Shown here in pieces: positions 17,085-21,677 of a stretch of DNA of 21,677 bases (its first letter is position 1; each line of letters begins with the position of its first letter). This stretch comes from Phycisphaerales bacterium. GTDB lineage: Bacteria; Planctomycetota; Phycisphaerae; Phycisphaerales; SM1A02. The stretch is taken from the NCBI GenBank assembly GCA_030748455.1, contig JASMLY010000067.1, forward strand, positions 1 to 21,677, written 5' to 3'. The notes below the pieces were generated by a model that was given only the letters and a program-made list of their open reading frames with translations, made no database searches and was not told the origin of the DNA. The translations under genes were made by a program, and so were the position numbers.

Positions 17085-17120
17085 ATGTACCCGTCGATGT
17101 GCCCCTCTATGTACCCGAAG
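17085..17120. repeat. Three tandem copies of a 12-bp unit next to the DUF58 start
   Basis: The units are ATGTACCCGTCG, ATGTGCCCCTCT and ATGTACCCGAAG, read on the plus strand. The core ATGTRCCC is conserved and the last four bases vary. The array begins 18 bp upstream of the DUF58 start codon, so it lies where the promoter or the 5' leader would be. The period equals that of the larger array about 100 bp further upstream, but the sequence differs. Confidence 0.7.
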
Positions 17121-17215
17121 AAAGCCGTAGGAAGTGCAGAGATATCACGAAGTTATTGTTTCGAGTACCCATGCGTTCAGCCCCCCTCCACTACTACTAC
17201 TCTCCACTACCACTG

Positions 17216-17246
17216 CTCTGAGCAATGCTCAGAGCATTGCTCAGAG
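17216..17246. repeat. Perfect 31-bp palindrome
   Basis: The arms CTCTGAGCAATGCTC (17216-17230) and GAGCATTGCTCAGAG (17232-17246) are exact reverse complements around a single A at 17231. As RNA or single-stranded DNA this could fold into about 14 pairs with a 3-nt loop. The right arm is itself made of units of the neighbouring 12-bp array, so the palindrome appears to have arisen inside the array. There is no T-run on either side, so it is not a standard intrinsic terminator. Confidence 0.85.
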
Positions 17247-17318
17247 GTATACACAGAGGTATGCACAGAGGTATACACAGAGGTATGCAGAGGTATGCAC
17301 AGAGGTATGCTCAGAGGT
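17218..17318. repeat. 12-bp tandem repeat array, about eight units
   Basis: The consensus is CAGAGGTATRCA. Good units start at 17242, 17254, 17266, 17278 (10 bp only), 17288 and 17300, with a partial unit at 17312. Two diverged units (CTGAGCAATGCT at 17218, CAGAGCATTGCT at 17230) precede them and make up the palindrome. TATACA and TATGCA alternate at the unit ends. The array lies in the spacer upstream of the DUF58 operon and looks like a candidate variable-number repeat. Copies are contiguous with no spacers, so it is not a CRISPR array. Confidence 0.85.
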
Positions 17319-17375
17319 GATTGGATGGTATTGGTAATAAAGGGGTTAGGGCGATGTTTTGACGAGAATAGTGGG

Positions 17376-17397
17376 CTGCATGTAGGCAACCATGCAG
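17376..17397 (-). other. Small hairpin downstream of scpB
   Basis: CTGCATG and CATGCAG form a 7-bp perfect stem with an 8-nt loop, 31 bp beyond the scpB stop. Its place suits the end of the atpC-scpB transcript, but there is no following T-run on the minus strand, so intrinsic termination is doubtful. Confidence 0.3.
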
Positions 17398-17428
17398 AAC
17401 GTCGCGAGAAGGGTGCGATGAAAATCAA

Positions 17429-18109
17429 TTACTCTTTGGTTGCGTTGGAAGGTGCTGTTTCTGAGGTGGTGGCCTCTTCGGCACGCTCCACTTCTGTTGA
17501 ATCTGCTGAGCTTTCGATCGATTCTGGCTCTGGAGGGGGTGCAGCGGGTTTCCAAGAAGCTTCTCGGGCGAGCCCCTGCACTTGGGGAAGGTCATCCAAT
17601 GTCGCTAAACCAAAGATATTGAGAAACTCTCGAGTTGTGCCGTAGAGCATGGGTCGCCCGAGTTCCTCAGCACGCCCAACGATTTTCACTAAGCGTTTTT
17701 CCATAATCGAGCGCAACACTTCACCACAGGCAACACCTCGGATCACCTCTATTTCTGCTCGCATCACAGGTTGGCGATACGCAATGATTGATAGCGTCTC
17801 AAGCGCTGCTTGAGATAATTTTTGTTGTTGGCGATCTGCGTGCAGACGTGACACTACCGGTGCATACTCTTCTCTTGTTAGAGGACGATATCCACCTGCA
17901 ACTCGTTCGATTCGAAATGCTCTTGCATTGGTATCGTAGGATTCGTTAAGTGTTTCGATTGCAACTTTAATCTGTTTCGTTGCATCATCATCTTCGATAC
18001 CGAGTACCGTTTTCATTCTCGATTCGGAAATTGGTCTCTCACTTGAAAAGATCAGTGCTTCAACGCGCTGCTGTAGTGAGATACCTGAACATGGTATTTC
18101 AGAAGTCAT
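17429..18109 (-). CDS. scpB: Segregation and condensation protein B
   Basis: ScpB is the winged-helix dimer that, with kleisin ScpA, binds SMC in the bacterial condensin complex. The 226-aa protein shows the family pattern: RVEALIFSSERPIS at residues 11-24, a first winged helix, AGGYRPLTREEYAPVV, then the strongly conserved LSQAALETLSIIAYRQPVMRAEIEVIRGV and GRPMLYGTTREFLNIFGL. A Glu/Ser/Ala-rich tail (last about 45 residues) is unstructured. The start overlaps atpC by 4 bp (ATGA). ScpB is commonly next to scpA; no scpA is in this window. Confidence 0.93.
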   Translation of the reverse strand: MTSEIPCSGISLQQRVEALIFSSERPISESRMKTVLGIEDDDATKQIKVAIETLNESYDTNARAFRIERVAGGYRPLTREEYAPVVSRLHADRQQQKLSQAALETLSIIAYRQPVMRAEIEVIRGVACGEVLRSIMEKRLVKIVGRAEELGRPMLYGTTREFLNIFGLATLDDLPQVQGLAREASWKPAAPPPEPESIESSADSTEVERAEEATTSETAPSNATKE

Positions 18110-18528
18110 ACAGCACGGCCAGTTGCTGCAGCTGTTGTAGCAAGTGCTACCTTTGCCATCGCAATACGTTGATCACGTTCAACTTTTTCGCGATCCTTAT
18201 GATCAGAAGTCACTCGAGCATTTGCCTCAGCAAGCTCTGCCTTCGCTTCATCGAGATGGAGTTGTTCTGCTGGCGTAGCACCCTCTGTGACGAGTGTTAG
18301 TCCATCTCCGTCGACGTGGGCAAAACCACCCTCGATGAGGTACCACCTGCTTCCGCCCTCTTCTGCGTCTATCCGAAGACTGCCAGGAGCAAGCGTTGAA
18401 AGTAATGGTGAAAGTCCTTTTTGCATCCCATATTGCCCATCCCACGCAGGGAATGAAACATAGGTTGCTTCGCCACAAAAGGCTTCTTGGCTTGGAGTTA
18501 CGATTTTACATGGGAATGTCTTTGGCAC
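18106..18528 (-). CDS. atpC: ATP synthase F1 epsilon subunit
   Basis: This subunit couples the rotor to the catalytic head and can inhibit ATP hydrolysis. The 140-aa protein has the N-terminal beta sandwich (CKIVTPSQEAF, VSFPAWDGQYGMQKGLSPLLSTLAPG, YLIEGGFAHVDGDGLTLVTEGA) and a C-terminal pair of helices rich in Ala, Glu and Lys. The start is GTG at 18528, supported by AGGA about 7 nt upstream and by the normal length. It lies 53 bp after the GC-dockerin gene and overlaps scpB by 4 bp. In most bacteria atpC directly follows atpD in the atp operon; here no other atp gene is within the window on either side. Confidence 0.92.
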   Translation of the reverse strand: MPKTFPCKIVTPSQEAFCGEATYVSFPAWDGQYGMQKGLSPLLSTLAPGSLRIDAEEGGSRWYLIEGGFAHVDGDGLTLVTEGATPAEQLHLDEAKAELAEANARVTSDHKDREKVERDQRIAMAKVALATTAAATGRAV

Positions 18529-18569
18529 GGTGTATTCCTACTAAAAGAGAGGGTTCTTAGAAGGTTGGC

Positions 18570-18575
18570 ATCATA
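18570..18575 (-). promoter_or_regulatory. Possible extended -10 box upstream of atpC
   Basis: On the minus strand TGGTATGAT (TGn plus TATGAT) lies about 42 bp before the atpC GTG, in the 53-bp gap after the dockerin gene. A -35 would fall in the end of that gene and is not obvious. It would let atpC-scpB be expressed independently of the surface proteins. Confidence 0.3.
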
Positions 18576-18581
18576 CCAAAA

Positions 18582-19430
18582 TTAACAAGGTCCCCAAGCA
18601 GAGATCAGAATGAGAAGGTCGTCAATTCCGATTTCTCCGTTCCCGTCAAAGTCTTCTGGGCAGGGTGAACCACAAGGTCCCCAGGCACTGATAAATGCGA
18701 GAAGGTCATCAATGTCAACACCACCATTTCCATCAAGATCTGCAGGGCATGGCGGTGCGCAACTCTCAACCTCACATAACACGTCATCGCCCAGATACGA
18801 TCCGCCAGTTGTAAAACAATCAGCAGGTGTCAATTCCATACAAGAAGTATCCACACAGCACGCACCTGTCGTGATACCCGCAATCACCCTTGTGGAGTCT
18901 TCATAAATCACCAAGTGGTCGCTACCACTAAACAATAGGAATCCAGTCACCGTGCCATCACTGACATGGTTGCCATCAGTATCTGCAGCTGAAGATTGCA
19001 AATTGCATGTACCCGCTGACACTGCGGTAATATCAAACCGCAACAATTCAACCGGCGAACCAATCCCAATCGAATATGTGTCATCGAAGAAATACATATC
19101 GTAGCTTTCTGTAAGACCATCGGCGCTGATGATGCCTAGGCTGCTCATCGGTTCATCAAAGTTTGATGCATTTGGATGCACAATAGTGTTTGGAACAACC
19201 TCGAATACACCCTGGACATCAAAAGTAACATTCATACAAAAACTAAAAATGCCATCTTCACCCGTCACACCTTCGACGACCGACCCATACACGTGCACTG
19301 CTGTTGATTCACCTATTTCAAGTTCTTCAGCATCAATCTGCATTGACACTTCCACTGTCAATTCTGCTAAAGCTGATGCACTAAACAGAGAAAACAAAAA
19401 AACTACAAGGGCGAGTGTTATATATTTCAT
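18582..19430 (-). CDS. Secreted protein with a cohesin-like beta domain and GC-type dockerin
   Basis: This 282-aa exported protein starts with a clear signal peptide (MKYITLALVVFLFSLFSASALA, likely cut after LA at residue 22). Residues 24-180 form a beta-rich domain whose layout (GESTAVHVYGS, FSFCMNVTFDV, LLRFDITAVSAGTCNLQ) resembles cohesin-like or other beta-sandwich modules. A cysteine-rich block, GACCVDTSCMELTPADC to CEVESC (189-224), is of the kind often found before GC-type dockerins. The C-terminus has two Ca-binding loops, DLDGNGGVDIDD (231-242) and DFDGNGEIGIDD (260-271), each followed by a helix and WGPC. This dockerin form is known from Phycisphaerae-type planctomycetes and is thought to anchor or sort proteins. 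The start codon shares its A with the stop of the upstream gene (TAATG). The function is unknown. Confidence 0.82.
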   Translation of the reverse strand: MKYITLALVVFLFSLFSASALAELTVEVSMQIDAEELEIGESTAVHVYGSVVEGVTGEDGIFSFCMNVTFDVQGVFEVVPNTIVHPNASNFDEPMSSLGIISADGLTESYDMYFFDDTYSIGIGSPVELLRFDITAVSAGTCNLQSSAADTDGNHVSDGTVTGFLLFSGSDHLVIYEDSTRVIAGITTGACCVDTSCMELTPADCFTTGGSYLGDDVLCEVESCAPPCPADLDGNGGVDIDDLLAFISAWGPCGSPCPEDFDGNGEIGIDDLLILISAWGPC

Positions 19431-21677
19431 TAGAGCGTGTTTCCATAACTAAGGGCAAGGAGCCAAGCATCGAAGATATCGATTTTGCCATCGCCGTTGA
19501 GGTCTGCATTTGGATCCCAATCATTGCTGTTTTGATCAAACAAATACGCTGCTTGCAATATTGCAAGGTCAATTTCATTCACGACCGCATCGCCATTGGC
19601 ATCCCCTGCAAGTCGGAATAAGTCTTGTGTGCTAGATCCCGTACTGCGGTCAATTGCAAGGACACCATCTGGGGTGCCATCTGAATCTTCCATTGCATTT
19701 CCAGTACCATCTGTGATCATTGTTGTGTCGATTTGCAATTCATAGCGTGCATCTGTCAAGATTGTTTCGCCGCTTCCACCAAAGCCGTCACTTGTGAGAT
19801 CTATCGTCAACGTATTGGTTGCTTTATTCCAAGAGAAATGAGCAGCAGATAATTTCACTGTCCCGCCTTCATGCGTTGTTCGTGCTAATTGAACTGCGTT
19901 TACAATTGAACCGTTACTAATCAATGTGTCAATATTAGTAGCTTCGTCAAATGTAATCTCAATGATTGACATGTTTGATCTCTGGTCAATACCTCCGTTT
20001 AATGTGACATTCGAAATCGCTGGCCCTTCAAGATCGTAATCAAGGATGAAGTCACCAATTAACGTATCAACAAGAATTGTGTTACCCGACAAATCTTCCA
20101 CACCACCTGCTACTGCAACGACTGAAACCCAACCTTCGCCAAGCACTTCTCCATCGTTGTTGTAGACATATCGATAGACGCCTTCGCCAAGATCCTGTAC
20201 ATAGTCAATATCAACTTCACCGTCATTGATCATGATGTCATCGATACCAATCGAATCCACGTCGATTCCAGAATCTTCATCGCTCCAACGAATATCAACG
20301 CTACCTGGATCACTTGTAAGTACAGCACCTTGTACTGGATTCACCAGTTCTCCAGCAGGTCCTAGGGCATCAATCGAGAAGATTCTTTGATAATCACCAC
20401 CAGCAACTCCGTCGCCATCACCATCGAGTTTATTTCCTGCAAGGTCACGCAGGCTGCGACCATCACTTCCATATATTGTCAAGCGGTACTCACCATCTAC
20501 GAATTGATCGGCAATTTCTAGAGTCACTGTTGTTTCACCAATTTCATAAACCGGTACGAGAGTAAGCACGATATCGTCTGCATCACCGAAGAATCCATTT
20601 TCACCACTGTTTCTTAAATCATAATTGCCAACTGCAACAGCCTCGATGACATCAAGTTCTTCACTAAACGAAATTTCGATCATTGTGTTTGTAAAACCAA
20701 CTTCTGTTTGATCATGCACTCCACTTGGTGTTGTCCCGAGAATTGTTGGTGGTGTTTCGTCATCGCTGTCGCCCGTGAATTCATAGGCACCAATATCAGC
20801 ATAGCCACTAGCGAATCCAAATTCAACCGTTGGAAGATCGCCTAAGTCACTCAAGCCATCGTACATCGACATGTACGAGTACCCGTCATCACCCTGCGAT
20901 AGGCCAACCGTTGGACTCAACCACTCGTTCCCCGAACCATAATGGAACGCGACGCGTCCATCACTGTAGAGTGTGACAGCAAAGTTTACATCGTGACCGC
21001 TTGAATATCGACTTGCATCCCAACGAATCGTCACTTCATCTTCAATAGATTGGTTAACGAAGATGTCGTCTCCACTGAGATCTGTTCGCAGGTTATCCCA
21101 AAGCGGAGCAATTCGAGTGTACTGCATCAACTCTTCGGTTGTGTTTGTCGTATCAGTCACATTAGTTGTTGAACCAAATTGTAGAAGACCGTTGTCAGAT
21201 ACTCGCACTGTTGTCCAGTCTGTACCTGCAAATGGGAAGATGAAGTCGTTTGCAAAACTGAGGTTCCAACTACTGTTATGGTGACGCCAGTTCATCGCAT
21301 CGCCTACTTCTTCCCAATCGCTTTCTGCTTGTTGCGTTTCGTTGTAAACACTCGCTCCTGTGTTCGTGGTGCCCTGATCGTCAACTCGTTCACGGCCGAA
21401 GAAGTCGGTTAATGGAGCGTTCCATAAATCACCAGCATCAATGGTTGGCGATCCTGCGAGCACTTGCAAGTTGTCATCACGACCGCGATCTACACCATCA
21501 AGGACGCCCATCACACCATCTGCTCCAGCTATGGAGACAAACAGCGGGTCGCCTTCAATACTACTTGCATCTTGTACAGATGCCGATTGCCAATCAGCAA
21601 CACTCACGCGTTCGCCCTGCCAGTACCCAGCACTTGCACCAACTGCGAGGTCAAACAAGTTGTAATCACTATCAAAA
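19430..21677 (-). CDS. Large extracellular beta-helix/Ig-like protein with C-terminal type I dockerin (N-terminus cut off)
   Basis: The frame stays open through the right edge, so the N-terminus is missing; a TTG at 21658 is not a likely start. The 748 visible codons (residue numbers below count from that TTG) begin in what looks like the end of a right-handed beta-helix (DPLFVSIAG, LQVLAGSPTIDAGD, TDFFGRERV at about 37-92). A nidogen-like beta domain follows (about 113-282: FIFPFAGTDWTTVRVSDNG, IAPLWDNL, RVAFHYG), then ADIGAYEF (287-294). An SbsA-like Ig domain comes next (about 302-420: PPTILGTTPSG, IEISFSEELD, LRDLAGNKLDGDGDG), then two more Ig-like units. The C-terminal dockerin has two Ca loops, DANGDAVVNEID and DLNGDGKIDIFD. 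No membrane anchor or LPXTG motif is seen. It is co-transcribed with the GC-dockerin gene through TAATG. It is probably a surface or secreted protein, with no catalytic motif seen in this part. Confidence 0.82.
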   Translation of the reverse strand, partial: FDSDYNLFDLAVGASAGYWQGERVSVADWQSASVQDASSIEGDPLFVSIAGADGVMGVLDGVDRGRDDNLQVLAGSPTIDAGDLWNAPLTDFFGRERVDDQGTTNTGASVYNETQQAESDWEEVGDAMNWRHHNSSWNLSFANDFIFPFAGTDWTTVRVSDNGLLQFGSTTNVTDTTNTTEELMQYTRIAPLWDNLRTDLSGDDIFVNQSIEDEVTIRWDASRYSSGHDVNFAVTLYSDGRVAFHYGSGNEWLSPTVGLSQGDDGYSYMSMYDGLSDLGDLPTVEFGFASGYADIGAYEFTGDSDDETPPTILGTTPSGVHDQTEVGFTNTMIEISFSEELDVIEAVAVGNYDLRNSGENGFFGDADDIVLTLVPVYEIGETTVTLEIADQFVDGEYRLTIYGSDGRSLRDLAGNKLDGDGDGVAGGDYQRIFSIDALGPAGELVNPVQGAVLTSDPGSVDIRWSDEDSGIDVDSIGIDDIMINDGEVDIDYVQDLGEGVYRYVYNNDGEVLGEGWVSVVAVAGGVEDLSGNTILVDTLIGDFILDYDLEGPAISNVTLNGGIDQRSNMSIIEITFDEATNIDTLISNGSIVNAVQLARTTHEGGTVKLSAAHFSWNKATNTLTIDLTSDGFGGSGETILTDARYELQIDTTMITDGTGNAMEDSDGTPDGVLAIDRSTGSSTQDLFRLAGDANGDAVVNEIDLAILQAAYLFDQNSNDWDPNADLNGDGKIDIFDAWLLALSYGNTL

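Larger units (their letters stand above)
17068..17428. other. 361-bp gene-free spacer between scpB and DUF58
   Basis: This is the only gene-free stretch above 300 bp in the window. Both flanking genes are on the minus strand, so it should hold the end of the atpC-scpB transcript and the promoter of the DUF58 operon. It contains three copies of a 12-bp unit next to the DUF58 start, a CTA-rich run (about 17190-17210), a perfect 31-bp palindrome merging into a 12-bp tandem array, and a small hairpin near the scpB stop. Frames that stay open across it are built from the repeats and do not look coding. Confidence 0.7.

Noticed and set aside
17218..17318. Possible CRISPR array
   Set aside because: Units are 12 bp and contiguous, with no unique spacers and no cas genes nearby.
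17207..17428. 73-aa minus-strand frame ending in TSVYTSEQCSEHCSEQW
   Set aside because: It is made mainly of the tandem repeat, with no family resemblance and no convincing start.
17037..17645. 202-aa plus-strand open frame across the repeat spacer and antisense to scpB
   Set aside because: It is antisense to the DUF58 start and to the 3' third of scpB. Its middle is only a translation of the 12-bp repeats, and one 10-bp unit shifts the repeat frame, so nothing maintains a protein. No Shine-Dalgarno site or known domain was seen.

Overview
The window most likely comes from a planctomycete, probably of the Phycisphaerae. Two things point there: a secreted protein ending in the 'GC-type' dockerin (paired Ca-loop repeats ending WGPC, preceded by a small GACC-type cysteine-rich block), and a membrane Ser/Thr kinase fused to WD40 propellers. 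By eye the base composition is moderate (roughly mid-40s to 50% GC). No rRNA, tRNA, CRISPR array, insertion sequence or phage gene was seen. Coding density is very high, and all genes except pabB lie on the minus strand.

Read in the direction of transcription (high to low coordinates), the first block is a surface-protein pair. It holds the C-terminal part of a large beta-helix/Ig-like protein with a type I dockerin (19430-21677, running off the window), joined by a TAATG overlap to a signal-peptide protein with a GC-type dockerin (18582-19430). After 53 bp come a GTG-started ATP synthase epsilon gene (atpC) and the chromosome-segregation gene scpB, overlapping by 4 bp. The only long gene-free stretch follows (17068-17428). 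It carries a 12-bp tandem repeat array whose first units form a perfect 31-bp palindrome.

The second block is DUF58, a TgpA-like membrane transglutaminase and a SAM methyltransferase, joined by ATGA overlaps and followed by a YcgR/PilZ-type protein. The DUF58-TgpA pair normally travels with a MoxR AAA+ ATPase, which is not seen here. The PilZ gene converges on pabB (aminodeoxychorismate synthase component I), the only plus-strand gene.

The third block runs from a divergent 69-bp intergenic region at about 10.7 kb to the left edge. It is a nine-gene minus-strand run with gaps of 37 bp or less and many overlaps: pyruvate phosphate dikinase, a HIT protein, a 1034-aa membrane kinase with WD40 repeats, nadC, birA, a small two-helix membrane protein, a 118-aa unknown, a GlmL/MutL-family ASKHA ATPase, and a truncated barrel-sandwich-like protein. 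Central carbon, NAD and biotin genes thus share a probable transcript with a signalling kinase and with a GlmL module that has no B12-dependent mutase in view.

The best candidates for something undescribed are the GlmL/118-aa/barrel module, the palindrome-bearing repeat array, and the dockerin pair, in which one protein has a 'DIGAYE' beta-helix end split by an inserted domain. The rest are well-known families in somewhat unusual company.
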